Translations under genes and position numbers: made by a program | In this document: positions 34,403-43,697 of the stretch, piece by piece | Layout of the letters: each line of letters opens with the position of its first letter | How positions within the stretch are numbered: the stretch's first letter is position 1 | Assembly: GCF_003054045.1 (NCBI RefSeq) | Contig: NZ_QBKH01000001.1 | Location: 744,001 to 808,000, forward strand | From: Sphingobacterium faecium | Lineage (GTDB): Bacteria; Bacteroidota; Bacteroidia; Sphingobacteriales; Sphingobacteriaceae | DNA: 64,000 bases | Direction: 5' to 3' | Notes under the pieces: generated by a model | Told to the model about the DNA's origin: nothing | Databases searched by the model: none | What the model saw: only the letters and a program-made list of their open reading frames with translations

Positions 34403-35254
34403 CTAATTCCACGTTTTTAAATTTTCAGAATAGAATTTCCATTCTGGTGTTCGTATAACTTCACCAGATAGGGCATACCAAGGACTTATAGATTTGTTAA
34501 TGGGATTATTGATGATTTGTAATTCTTGCGCAGGCATGTAACTTTGTGCCATTAATACTAATTTTTGACCTGTTTTGGGATTTATTACCAGATCTACAAC
34601 CACGATAGCATGGCCGATAGGATTTCCTTTCTGAACAAAAGTATCTCCTATTCGCACGTCATCCATCGATTTAACTGTCGACAATTCATCATGAAGAGAT
34701 GCAGTGTTAGCATAGGCGAAAATATATTCTAAGTACTTCCAGTATGTTGAATAGGAATAGTCCCCATTTGCAAATTTATTATAATACCTCGGCTTGCCAT
34801 CGGACAGGAAATTGAAATGAATATCATTATATTTCTTATTTTGATATAAATAATCAGCTCGCAGTCTCATAACAGCATCTGCACATTGATGTAGGTCTCT
34901 TTTTCCTATAGGCAGATCAATCACACTTGCATAAATATCTCTTCTATCTTTAGTCCTTCCATTATAATAGGTCACGAGTTTATCTATAGATTTGACGGGG
35001 AGCTGCTGTAAGAAATAACCAAATTCATTTTTTTTATAATTTATCCTTTCGTAGCCAACCGGAGGTTTGAATCTATCTTTAATGATTTTTCCCTCGGCAT
35101 CTACCAATTGCTGATTATAGCCATCAACCATATGCAATTGTTCGGACTTATCTTTCAATTTATTTTGATTGGAAGATGCAGTACAGTAGGTCAGCATGAA
35201 ACAAATAGAAATAATACACAATATATTCATTACCTTGATGCTAAAATAAAACAT
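34403..35254 (-). CDS. DUF4846 lipoprotein
   Basis: A 283-residue envelope lipoprotein (lipobox near MLTYC). Blocks typical of DUF4846 are GYERINYKKNEFGYFLQQLP, DLHQCADAVMRLRADYLYQN, IHFNF and GHAIVVVDLVINPKTGQKL. The start at 35254 overlaps the upstream gene by 14 bp and includes a Lys in the signal n-region. A later ATG at 35230 has a better ribosome-binding site (AAGG) but no positive charge, so the start is unsettled. Its partner is the DUF3943 gene. Function unknown. Confidence 0.85.
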   Translation of the reverse strand: MFYFSIKVMNILCIISICFMLTYCTASSNQNKLKDKSEQLHMVDGYNQQLVDAEGKIIKDRFKPPVGYERINYKKNEFGYFLQQLPVKSIDKLVTYYNGRTKDRRDIYASVIDLPIGKRDLHQCADAVMRLRADYLYQNKKYNDIHFNFLSDGKPRYYNKFANGDYSYSTYWKYLEYIFAYANTASLHDELSTVKSMDDVRIGDTFVQKGNPIGHAIVVVDLVINPKTGQKLVLMAQSYMPAQELQIINNPINKSISPWYALSGEVIRTPEWKFYSENLKTWN

Positions 35255-36761
35255 TATAACCTAGTGAAAAACGGGCAAATGGATAACTTTTATCAACATC
35301 AGGATAGTCTTTGAAGTTCCCTTCTAATCTAAAATAGCCAGAATTCATGTTTAATGAAAAGTTTTTCAGCAAACGAAGACTTCCACTGATGGAAGCTGTA
35401 TGTAAAAAATAGTGGGATTCGTTGCCGCTCAGGGTGACGAAATAGCCTCCATGGTACTGTGCTCCAAACTTAAATCTATTCAGCACACTGATTTCCCCCG
35501 AACCGCGGACATCGATACCTGGTCCATAATTGTAATTTCGGCTTTCTCCAAAAAGGAGGTAGGGATCTGGTACTGCAGCTAATATCACCGGTCCACCTCC
35601 TAAGGTTGTTGTTAAACGATTCTTACCACCCAAACTAAAGGTCGATATGACATTATAGTTCATACTTTGTGCTCCATAGAAAAAAGCTTCATTATGGTAA
35701 AAATCATAATTTGCAGACAAAACTCCGAGATGCCTTCCTGGTAGATTTTTTAGTACACGTTTTCCGTAAAGTGAGGCATATACATTGACGGTGTTGACAA
35801 ATGAACTATCGTCACCGCCGACTTCCAGATTAACATAAAAATCATCAAAAGGTTTCTTGTTTTCAATATCATCATTGGAATAAATCAAGCTTAACCGGAC
35901 AAAATAATCTGTTTTTCCTTTCGTGATAATATCCAGATCTTTTGTGTCAAAGCGTCGGAAACCAAAATCGACTTCAGCTCTAACTTTTGAGGAATCGATC
36001 ACAGAACCTTTTACGACTCTTCCCCAACGTCCGTCCAATAGGCGATTTAAACCATTAACAGGATTAATAAAAAAAGCTAATACTTCTTTTCCTTGTCGTT
36101 CTGCTAATGAGCTTGTCGGTCTAGATAGTACATTTTGTGAAATACGGTGGGTGATTTCACCTAATATAATACCGCCATAGGTGGTGTTAACTAAATCGTT
36201 GATCGAAGGAGCTTGTGTTTCACCAGCGGTTTCCCAAATAAAGCTTCCCGCTAAAGTGGCGGCAGAGGACTGTAGGAAACTATAATTATTTGATCTGAAC
36301 GCATTAAAATACAATTGCCCATGATAGGGATGTGCAATTTGGTTTGTCGCAAAGGCATTATCATCCCATTCCCATGCGTTTGGTTTTAGATGTTTAAACC
36401 AATTATTTAGCGTGATATGCGAGTATGGATCTTTTCTGATGAAATAATTGAATGAAGCCGGTAATGCCTGAAACATAAACCATTCGGTTGCTGCCCTAGC
36501 AAAATGTTTACGCGGATTATGATTGATGGTGTCTTGATAATTAGGAAGTTGGTAATTTCCATGAGTAACTGTAGAAGAAGTTATGATACTTTTACTGTTT
36601 TTAGTTGTAGCAGATGGAATTTTATCCTGTAATGGCTCGAAATTATTAACCGTATCTACATATTCCTGAACATACTCCTGGGCATGTATAGTTTGCGTTG
36701 AAAGCAGGAACTGTACAAATAGCATTGTTACATATAAGGATAGAAATCTAATTTTCGTCAT
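35241..36761 (-). CDS. DUF3943 outer-membrane-type protein
   Basis: A 506-residue exported protein from the chosen start (MTKIRFLSLYVTMLFVQ, cleaved near TIHAQEY). It matches DUF3943: FMFQALPASFNYFIRKDPYS, NAWEWDDNAFATNQIAHPYH and NTTYGGIILGEITHRIS. The second half is rich in alternating beta strands and ends SLGYNVLF with a terminal Phe, as in outer-membrane beta-barrels. An upstream ATG would add 13 residues before the signal peptide and is rejected. It overlaps the DUF4846 lipoprotein gene, so the two are probably a functional pair of unknown role. Confidence 0.85.
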   Translation of the reverse strand: MTKIRFLSLYVTMLFVQFLLSTQTIHAQEYVQEYVDTVNNFEPLQDKIPSATTKNSKSIITSSTVTHGNYQLPNYQDTINHNPRKHFARAATEWFMFQALPASFNYFIRKDPYSHITLNNWFKHLKPNAWEWDDNAFATNQIAHPYHGQLYFNAFRSNNYSFLQSSAATLAGSFIWETAGETQAPSINDLVNTTYGGIILGEITHRISQNVLSRPTSSLAERQGKEVLAFFINPVNGLNRLLDGRWGRVVKGSVIDSSKVRAEVDFGFRRFDTKDLDIITKGKTDYFVRLSLIYSNDDIENKKPFDDFYVNLEVGGDDSSFVNTVNVYASLYGKRVLKNLPGRHLGVLSANYDFYHNEAFFYGAQSMNYNVISTFSLGGKNRLTTTLGGGPVILAAVPDPYLLFGESRNYNYGPGIDVRGSGEISVLNRFKFGAQYHGGYFVTLSGNESHYFLHTASISGSLRLLKNFSLNMNSGYFRLEGNFKDYPDVDKSYPFARFSLGYNVLF

Positions 36762-36875
36762 TTTAAACATGTCATATATCAGGCTTAAATTCATAAACAA
36801 GTAATAAACTTAAATAGTTTTAAATTTAAAGCCTAAAAATATTATTGAAATACAATTAATTTGACCAAAATTTGA

Positions 36876-37463
36876 TTAAAAATTAGTAGATTCTTTAATT
36901 TCAAGTCTATCAGCTTCGGTAATATTCCTAATAATTTTGCACGGATTACCAGCAGCAATGACATTGGCAGGAATATCTTTGGTCACAACTGATCCTGAAC
37001 CAATAATGCTGTTTTCTCCAATGTTTACACCCGGATTGACGATAACATGCCCACCTAACCAAACATTGTCAGCTATCGTGATAGATTTTGAACATTGCCA
37101 ACCTTTTGCACGGTCCTCTGGATGAATCGCGTGTGTTGAAGTAAATAACGATACATGCGGTCCAAATAAAACATTTTTACCGATGGTAATAGGAGCTGAG
37201 TCAAGTAAAGTGCAGTTATAATTAGCGAAAAAATTATCATCTATTGAAATATTGAATCCATAGTCGCAATAAAATGGAGCTTCGATAAAGAAACGATTGG
37301 ATTTTGTTTTTAATAGATTTTTAATGAGGAGTTGTCTTTCCTTAAAAGATTTTGGCTCGGTATCATTAAATTTTTTAATCTGTATTTTTGCATGGAGTCT
37401 TTTTTCGAAAAGTTCTTTTCCAGATTCGCGATAGAATTGATTCCTTAGATTCTTATTATCCAT
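36876..37463 (-). CDS. Maltose O-acetyltransferase-like (Maa/NodL/LacA) enzyme
   Basis: A 195-residue acyltransferase with a left-handed beta-helix. The N-terminal maltose-acetyltransferase domain (GKELFEKRLHAKIQIKKFND) and the hexapeptide repeats are clear: NCTLLDSAPITIGKNVLFG, then the catalytic His in TSTHAIHPEDRA (about residues 109-120), and ITIADNVWLGGHVIVNPGVN. It probably acetylates the hydroxyl of a sugar with acetyl-CoA; the exact sugar cannot be assigned. It is divergent from pepD, sharing a short upstream region. Confidence 0.9.
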   Translation of the reverse strand: MDNKNLRNQFYRESGKELFEKRLHAKIQIKKFNDTEPKSFKERQLLIKNLLKTKSNRFFIEAPFYCDYGFNISIDDNFFANYNCTLLDSAPITIGKNVLFGPHVSLFTSTHAIHPEDRAKGWQCSKSITIADNVWLGGHVIVNPGVNIGENSIIGSGSVVTKDIPANVIAAGNPCKIIRNITEADRLEIKESTNF

Positions 37464-37487
37464 GGGTCGAAATTACTTCAAAAAAAC

Positions 37488-37495
37488 TAACTTTG
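37488..37495 (+). promoter_or_regulatory. TAnnTTTG (-7) promoter element for pepD
   Basis: TAACTTTG, 20 nt upstream of the chosen pepD ATG and inside an upstream in-frame extension. It supports the later start. Confidence 0.65.
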
Positions 37496-37515
37496 TTATT
37501 GAAATAGAAAAAATT

Positions 37516-38982
37516 ATGACAAATAATAATTTAGAAGCTCTAACTCCTCAGGAGTTGTGGGCAAATTTTTCTGCATTGAATGCAGTTCCTCGTGCTTCTA
37601 AGAAAGAAGAACGTGTTATCGCATTTATGATAGATTTTGGTGAAAAATTGGGATTAGAAGTTACTGAGGATCATGTTGGAAATGTTTTGATGAGAAAAGC
37701 TGCGACTCCAGGAATGGAAGATCGTAAAACAGTAGTTCTGCAATCTCATTTAGATATGGTACATCAGAAAAACAATGATACTATTTTTGACTTTGATACC
37801 CAAGGAATCGATATGTTTGTTGATGGAGATTGGGTTAGAGCTAATGGGACCACCTTAGGTGCGGATAATGGAATTGGTGTAGCCACGATTATGACAATAT
37901 TAGCATCCAAAGATTTGTCACATCCTGCTATCGAAGCTTTATTTACAATTGATGAAGAAACGGGTATGACTGGTGCAATGGGGTTGCAGGGAGGAGTTTT
38001 AACAGGAGAAATTTTATTAAATCTGGACACCGAAGAAGATGATGAAATTGATATTGGTTGTGCAGGAGGAATTGATGTAACGGCATCTAAATCTTACCTT
38101 GAAGAAGCAAGCCCTTCTGGAGCAGTGGCTTTTGAAATCGCTGTCAAAGGACTTAATGGTGGCCATTCTGGGATTGAGATTCACAAAGGGTTGGGTAATG
38201 CAAATAAAATTATGAACCGTTTGTTGTATAAATCCTATGAAGAATTTGGTTTACAGATTGCAACTTTAAATGGCGGAAGCTTACGTAACGCAATCCCTCG
38301 TGAATCGGTTGCCAAAGTGATTGTTTCTTCAGAACATGAAGATCATTTTGCATCAGATCTAGCGCCTTTAATAGCTGATATTCAAGCTGAGTTTAAAACG
38401 GTAGATGCTGGTTTGACAATCACTGTTGAAAAACTAACACAAGTTCCCGCTCAGGTGATTTCAGCTCATGATCAAGAACAACTGATCAATGCTGTTTACG
38501 CTGCCCAAAATGGCGTATATCGGATCAGCGCTGATTTCGACGATTTAGTGGAAACTTCTAATAATATTGCCAAGGTAAGTGTTGCCGACGGTAAAATCAG
38601 TGTAAAATGCTTAACAAGATCATCTGTTGAAAGTTCTAAAATAGATTTGGCGCAATCTTTAGAAGCAACTTTCTCTTTAGCAGGATTTGACGTCGAATTT
38701 TCTGGTTCATATCCAGGTTGGACTCCCAATGCAAATTCTGAAATCTTAGAAGTATTAAAGCGTATTTATATAGAACAGCATCAGGAGGAACCAAAAGTGG
38801 TGGCTTGTCATGCTGGATTGGAGTGTGGAATATTAGGTAAAAATTATCCAGACATGGATATGATATCTTTTGGACCAACTATTTTAGGGGCTCATTCTCC
38901 AGCAGAAAGAGTATCTATTTCTTCTGTTCAAAAATACTGGGAATTTGTAAAACAAATCTTGAAGGAAATTCCAAAGAAGTAA
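37516..38982 (+). CDS. pepD: Aminoacyl-histidine dipeptidase PepD
   Basis: Cytosolic zinc peptidase (M20C) splitting X-His dipeptides and other dipeptides. It has 488 residues from the chosen start; E. coli PepD has 485. Metal ligands appear in order: LQSHLDMVHQ (first His and Asp), GTTLGADNGIG (bridging Asp), IDEETGMTGA (catalytic Glu and ligand), LDTEEDDEI, and a C-terminal GAHSPAERVS His. The frame is open 54 bp further upstream, but that extension covers the promoter and is not conserved-looking. Single-gene unit. Confidence 0.96.
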   Translation: MTNNNLEALTPQELWANFSALNAVPRASKKEERVIAFMIDFGEKLGLEVTEDHVGNVLMRKAATPGMEDRKTVVLQSHLDMVHQKNNDTIFDFDTQGIDMFVDGDWVRANGTTLGADNGIGVATIMTILASKDLSHPAIEALFTIDEETGMTGAMGLQGGVLTGEILLNLDTEEDDEIDIGCAGGIDVTASKSYLEEASPSGAVAFEIAVKGLNGGHSGIEIHKGLGNANKIMNRLLYKSYEEFGLQIATLNGGSLRNAIPRESVAKVIVSSEHEDHFASDLAPLIADIQAEFKTVDAGLTITVEKLTQVPAQVISAHDQEQLINAVYAAQNGVYRISADFDDLVETSNNIAKVSVADGKISVKCLTRSSVESSKIDLAQSLEATFSLAGFDVEFSGSYPGWTPNANSEILEVLKRIYIEQHQEEPKVVACHAGLECGILGKNYPDMDMISFGPTILGAHSPAERVSISSVQKYWEFVKQILKEIPKK

Positions 38983-38998
38983 TATATTAGTTCTTATG

Positions 38999-39030
38999 AA
39001 AAGGCTTAAATTAATTTTTAAGCCTTTTTT
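38999..39030 (+). terminator. Rho-independent terminator of pepD
   Basis: AAAAGGCTTAAA (38999-39010) pairs with TTTAAGCCTTTT (39017-39028), followed by Ts. Confidence 0.85.
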
Positions 39031-39349
39031 ATTTTTGTCTATTGTTATTTTGACAAAGATTTTTTAAATTTACTTTTAGAGTTGTAGATATAACCATATA
39101 TGTTTACTCATTCCTTAGATAGATAGTACTACCCAATATTTCCTTCTGTCTTCATCGAATTTCCATTCATTCCATTTGTTTTTATATTTATTCAAAAAAG
39201 ACAAAATTTTATTCTGGATAAAATTGCTATTGATTCATATATGGTTGGAATTTATGTTCAAATCCATAATAACTAGAATGATCTAGTATTTATTTTTTAG
39301 CTTATCTGCGTTTTTTATGTGTTTTTGTTAAAATTTGACGCAACAAAAA
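39031..39349. other. AT-rich leader region upstream of the TonB receptor
   Basis: About 320 bp with no ORF or tRNA. No Fur-box-like or riboswitch-like structure is evident by eye. Regulatory elements begin at the dyad at 39350. Confidence 0.4.
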
Positions 39350-39367
39350 GCATGTTTTAACACATGC
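39350..39367. promoter_or_regulatory. Inverted repeat GCATGT-N6-ACATGC upstream of the TonB receptor
   Basis: Perfect 6-bp arms (39350-39355 and 39362-39367) with spacer TTTAAC, ending 38 bp upstream of the -7 element. This could be an activator site for the receptor gene. Confidence 0.4.
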
Positions 39368-39405
39368 AATTGATGTTAAAATTAGTTAAATAGGTGTGGG
39401 AATTT

Positions 39406-39413
39406 TACTTTTG
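39406..39413 (+). promoter_or_regulatory. TAnnTTTG (-7) promoter element for the TonB receptor
   Basis: TACTTTTG, 31 nt upstream of the ATG at 39445. Confidence 0.6.
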
Positions 39414-39444
39414 CACCATCAAAACTATATCAAACACATCTTAC

Positions 39445-42018
39445 ATGAAAAAGTCTCTACTTTTTTTTGCTCTTGCTGTTGCAAGTTATGGCACAATCCA
39501 TGCACAAACAACAACAAGTAGTGTTACAGGGGTTGTCAAACAATCTACTGGACAAACAACGACAGGTGCAACCATTAAAGTTACACACCAGTCAAGCGGA
39601 GCCACCTTCAGCGGATCGGCAGATTCTAACGGACAATTTAACATCGTAAATCTTCAAGAGGGGGGGCCTTACAAAATTGAGGTTACTTACATTGGTCAAA
39701 AAACCCTTGTTTACGAAAATGTGTTCTTGAAAGCCGGTGAAGCACTACATTTAGACCCTGTTTTTGCAGAATCATCTTCAACAAATTTGGGTGAAGTTGT
39801 TGTGGTAGGTCGTGGTTTGATTGACATTGCTGAAGATCGTAAAACGCCGATTGCTGTTTCAACTATTTCTCAACAAGAAATTGAAGAGAAAGTAGGTGCA
39901 CAAGATATCACAGCGACTTTGGCCAATACTCCATCTGTTTATGTGACAAGTCAAGCGCGTGGTTTTGGAGAGTCTTCGATGACTACTCGCGGATTCGATC
40001 AATCTAATACTGCCTTCTTATTAAATGGCCAACCGATCAATGGTATGGACAATGGTCGTGTTTTTTGGTCTAACTGGAGTGGTTTGACAGATATTGCTTC
40101 TCTTGTTCAAATTCAACGTGGTTTAGGGTCCTCAAAATTAGCGATTTCTTCTGTTGGTGGTACAACAAACTTTGTTACTAAGTCGACAGATATGAAACAA
40201 AGTGGTTTTATTAAGACAACGATCGGTAATGATATGTTTGTGAAATCAACCATAGCCTATAACACAGGTTTAATGAAAAGTGGATTCGCTGTCTCAGCAA
40301 TGGTTACAGGATGGCAAGGGAATGGGTACATGAAAGGTACTGAAGGTGCCGGTCAAAACTATTTTTTATCTGTTGGTTATAAGGTAAACGAGAAGCACAA
40401 CTTAAATCTAATGGTGACAGGTGCTCCTCAGTGGCACAATCAAGGTTATACTTCTGAATTATCTAACTTCTTGAAAGAAGGAAGAAAATATAATGATAAT
40501 ATAAAAATGATCAACGGGGTAGAGACTAACCCACGTAAAAACTATTATCATAAACCAGTTGCTAATTTAAACTGGGATTGGACAATTGATGATAAATCAT
40601 CATTGTCAACGGTTGTATATGCTTCTATGGCTCGTGGTGGCGGTCAGTCACTACGTAATGATGCTTCTAAAGAAAAAGTTCCTTATTTAGCTGCTGATGT
40701 TAATAATCACCAATGGTATGGTGTAGTTTCTAACTACAACCGTAAATTAAACGATAATTTAAACTTTAATATTGGATTTGATTTACGAGACTACAAAGGA
40801 GAGCACTATCGACAAGTTACAGATTTATTAGGAGCTCCAAGTATATCACATAAAGACAATGTAAATTTACCTGGATTGACCGTTACTTCAAATCAATACT
40901 CCACAAATCCTTGGAAGACATGGTCTGATAAACCGACTGATGCTAAAGATCGTTTAGCTTGGGATTACGAACAAATTATTCGTTACGCGGGTTTGTTTGG
41001 CCAGATCGAATATGCGAAGGATGGTTTCACAGCATTTGCGCAAGGATCGGTATCGCAACAGCACAATAGCCGTAATGATGTATTTTTATACAAAATCGGT
41101 GAAGGTAAATCAGAATCTGTTAACAATTTTGGATATAATGCTAAAGGAGGATTAAGTTATACATTAGGTGGTCATACGTTATTTGGTAATGCGGGATATT
41201 ATTCACGTCAGCCTTACCAAAATAATATCTTCATGAACTACAAAAATGATGTTAATCCATATGCTGTTAATGAAAAAATCTTAGGATTAGAATTAGGTTA
41301 TAAATATAATTCGAGATACTTTGATGTAAGTGTAAATGCGTACCGCACAACTTGGGCTGACCGTACAACTGGTAGTTCTTTTACTGCTACTCAAAAAGAA
41401 GTGGATAAATATGGAGCTGACTTAGTTCAAGTTGGTAGTCTTATTTACAATACAAACTATGGTGTAAAACAGGACCATCAAGGTGTAGAATTGGAATTAT
41501 TGACACGTCCTTTTTCTTTCTTACAATTGAAGGGTTTCGGTTCAGTAGGTAAGTGGGTATATGATGGTGAATCCAACACTATCGTACGCAATGAGGATCG
41601 CGTCGTATTAGAAAATAAAGTAAGGGATTTAACAGGTGTTAAAGTGGGTGATGCAGCACAAACATCATTCGGAGTTGGTGCTAAAGTATTCATCATAAAA
41701 GGTCTTTCTGTAGATGCCGATTACAGAAGATACGAAAGATTATACGGTGCATTACCGAGCAATACACCTACAATGAAATTACCAGATTACGATTTGTTAG
41801 ATGCGGGTGTATCTTATAGAATTGCTGTGAGTGAAAAAAATGCGATCAGTTTCCGTGTTAATATGAACAACGTTCTGGACAAGTTGTATATTTCTGAAGC
41901 TACTTCAAATGTTGAGTCTAAAGCAGGTGCCACATACTGGAAAGGCATTGATACTTCAAACTACGTGTTGATGGGATGGGGACGTACATGGAATGCTTCT
42001 GTGAAATTCACGTTCTAA
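39445..42018 (+). CDS. TonB-dependent outer membrane receptor
   Basis: Outer-membrane transporter powered by TonB, 857 residues from the chosen start (MKKSLLFFALAVASYGTIHA signal peptide). A carboxypeptidase-regulatory-like domain lies at about 25-105 (SVTGVVKQSTGQTTTGATIK), then the TonB box and plug (VVVVGRG, STISQQEIEEK, NTPSVYVTSQARGFGESSMT), then a 22-strand barrel ending SVKFTF with terminal Phe. It is not SusC-like and has no SusD gene after it, so an iron complex or cobalamin-type ligand is more likely than a glycan. The upstream ATG at 39394 lies within the promoter region and is rejected. Confidence 0.93.
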   Translation: MKKSLLFFALAVASYGTIHAQTTTSSVTGVVKQSTGQTTTGATIKVTHQSSGATFSGSADSNGQFNIVNLQEGGPYKIEVTYIGQKTLVYENVFLKAGEALHLDPVFAESSSTNLGEVVVVGRGLIDIAEDRKTPIAVSTISQQEIEEKVGAQDITATLANTPSVYVTSQARGFGESSMTTRGFDQSNTAFLLNGQPINGMDNGRVFWSNWSGLTDIASLVQIQRGLGSSKLAISSVGGTTNFVTKSTDMKQSGFIKTTIGNDMFVKSTIAYNTGLMKSGFAVSAMVTGWQGNGYMKGTEGAGQNYFLSVGYKVNEKHNLNLMVTGAPQWHNQGYTSELSNFLKEGRKYNDNIKMINGVETNPRKNYYHKPVANLNWDWTIDDKSSLSTVVYASMARGGGQSLRNDASKEKVPYLAADVNNHQWYGVVSNYNRKLNDNLNFNIGFDLRDYKGEHYRQVTDLLGAPSISHKDNVNLPGLTVTSNQYSTNPWKTWSDKPTDAKDRLAWDYEQIIRYAGLFGQIEYAKDGFTAFAQGSVSQQHNSRNDVFLYKIGEGKSESVNNFGYNAKGGLSYTLGGHTLFGNAGYYSRQPYQNNIFMNYKNDVNPYAVNEKILGLELGYKYNSRYFDVSVNAYRTTWADRTTGSSFTATQKEVDKYGADLVQVGSLIYNTNYGVKQDHQGVELELLTRPFSFLQLKGFGSVGKWVYDGESNTIVRNEDRVVLENKVRDLTGVKVGDAAQTSFGVGAKVFIIKGLSVDADYRRYERLYGALPSNTPTMKLPDYDLLDAGVSYRIAVSEKNAISFRVNMNNVLDKLYISEATSNVESKAGATYWKGIDTSNYVLMGWGRTWNASVKFTF

Positions 42019-42046
42019 GCGAATACAAAACATAATTTTACTTCTT

Positions 42047-42081
42047 AAAAGCCGTTGCAAATTATCGCAACGGCTTTTTTT
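42047..42081 (+). terminator. Rho-independent terminator of the TonB receptor gene
   Basis: AAAAGCCGTTGC (42047-42058) pairs with GCAACGGCTTTT (42067-42078), followed by Ts. Confidence 0.88.
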
Positions 42082-42282
42082 ATATCGACCAATCTAGATC
42101 TTAATAAAATAGATGATGTTCTATTTTTATTTGATGCTGTATAATTTTTGTTAGTGCTTTATGAGAATGATGGCACAATGAGGTACAGGTGGATATTTAA
42201 TTTTAGGTAGATTATTATAGTTATCATATCCATACCGCTTTCTATGTTTACGATTTTTTGATTATATCTTGCTTTTATTAGT
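42082..42282. other. Intergenic AT-rich region with no recognised feature
   Basis: The 319-bp gap between two convergent genes holds a terminator at each end and nothing recognisable between. Confidence 0.5.
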
Positions 42283-42316
42283 ATAAAAAAAAGGCTAAAC
42301 ATAGTTGTTTAGCCTT
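42283..42316 (-). terminator. Rho-independent terminator of the desaturase gene
   Basis: An 11-bp stem (42291-42301 with 42306-42316) and a run of Ts on the minus strand. Confidence 0.85.
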
Positions 42317-42337
42317 CTTGTATCTTTTTAATTTTAT

Positions 42338-43411
42338 CTATCTTGACATGGACTGTATCACACTAACATGTGATTTAAAAGCCGAATTTAATGTTTTATA
42401 TTCCAGGTATTTAACATTAAATTCCTGACATGTTTCTCTGACCAATTTATTAATGGCAGGATAGTGTATGTGACTTATCTTTGGGAATAAATGATGCTCA
42501 ACCTGATAATTTAAACCACCTAATATCCAGGTTAAAAACTTGTTTTTTGTAGCAAAATTTGCTGTAGAGCTCAACTGATGGATCATCCATTCATTTTCCA
42601 TTTTAGTTGCATCTGTTGTTTGTTCTAAAGCAACAAATTCTGTTTCAGTTACTACGTGAGCGAGTTGAAATACAGTGGCCAAACATATACCACATGCAAT
42701 GCCGGATATTAATAATCCCACTAAAGTAGGCACCCAACCAACAACTAAAACAGGGATAACAATAAAAATACTCAGGTGAACAATTTTACTTACCCAAAAT
42801 ATTACTTTTTCACGTAAAGGGAACTCAAATGATTTTTTTCTACTGCCCATAGCTTCAAGAAAATATTTTTCATAATCTTGGTAGAAGATCCAAGCTAAAT
42901 AAGATATGCTATATAAAAGCATAAAATAATACTTTTGATAGGAGTGATGCTTCTTTAACTCTTGGTCTTTGTGCACGCGCATAAATTTAATATCAATATC
43001 ATGGTCTTCACCTTCAATATTGGTATAAGTATGATGTGCTATATTATGCTTTAGTTTCCAAAAATATATATTGCCACCCATTAAATTAAGGCTGTAAGAC
43101 AAAGCGCTGTTTAGCCTTTTACTGTTAGAAAAAGTATCATGACCAGCATCATGCATCACGTTGAAGCCAATGGCTGCAAAGTTAATGCCGAGTAGTATTA
43201 AAACAACAACACTGATTAACCAATGTGGTTGAATGACAACTAATGTGATATAGAAAGATATAGCGGTTAAAAACAGGATAATTGCTTTTGTTAATACTCT
43301 TTTTTCTCCTGTTTTTTGAATTTTATTAGTTTTGAAATAGTCGTTAATTCTTTCCTTTAAAGATTTGGAAAATAATGTGTTAACATTATTAAATTTAATT
43401 GTTGTTTTCAT
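42338..43411 (-). CDS. Membrane fatty acid desaturase (acyl-CoA/linoleoyl type)
   Basis: Di-iron inner-membrane enzyme that introduces a double bond into acyl chains, adjusting membrane fluidity. All three His boxes are present: HDAGH (87-91), HNIAHH (122-127) and QVEHH (303-307); the QxxHH third box marks the front-end/linoleoyl-CoA-like group. Helices flank the boxes as expected. The 357-residue length is typical. It lacks the cytochrome b5 domain seen in eukaryotic front-end desaturases. It is a single gene; no TAnnTTTG promoter was found. Confidence 0.93.
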   Translation of the reverse strand: MKTTIKFNNVNTLFSKSLKERINDYFKTNKIQKTGEKRVLTKAIILFLTAISFYITLVVIQPHWLISVVVLILLGINFAAIGFNVMHDAGHDTFSNSKRLNSALSYSLNLMGGNIYFWKLKHNIAHHTYTNIEGEDHDIDIKFMRVHKDQELKKHHSYQKYYFMLLYSISYLAWIFYQDYEKYFLEAMGSRKKSFEFPLREKVIFWVSKIVHLSIFIVIPVLVVGWVPTLVGLLISGIACGICLATVFQLAHVVTETEFVALEQTTDATKMENEWMIHQLSSTANFATKNKFLTWILGGLNYQVEHHLFPKISHIHYPAINKLVRETCQEFNVKYLEYKTLNSAFKSHVSVIQSMSR

Positions 43412-43647
43412 TGAGATCGTTTAACTCTGGTTAAAAATAAGTGTAAAACTAAATTTGCATACAGAGCTTAAATTGATTAATTTATTATTTGTATAAAGGT
43501 AATAAATATTTTTTTCAATGATGTTAATTTAAGTTAAAGGTTTTAAAAAGTAATTTGGTCTTCTTATATAATTATTTATTGAGATTCAAGTTTTTGATTC
43601 TACATTTTGGATAGGATACTAGAATAGAAATATTTTAGGAGGCAAAT

Positions 43648-43679
43648 AAAAGGGATTGCAAATTGATGCAATCCCTTTT
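43648..43679 (-). terminator. Terminator of the gyrA-TPR operon
   Basis: A perfect 13-bp stem (43648-43660 with 43667-43679) with TTTTATTT on the minus strand. Confidence 0.85.
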
Positions 43680-43697
43680 ATATTATCAAGCTATAAG

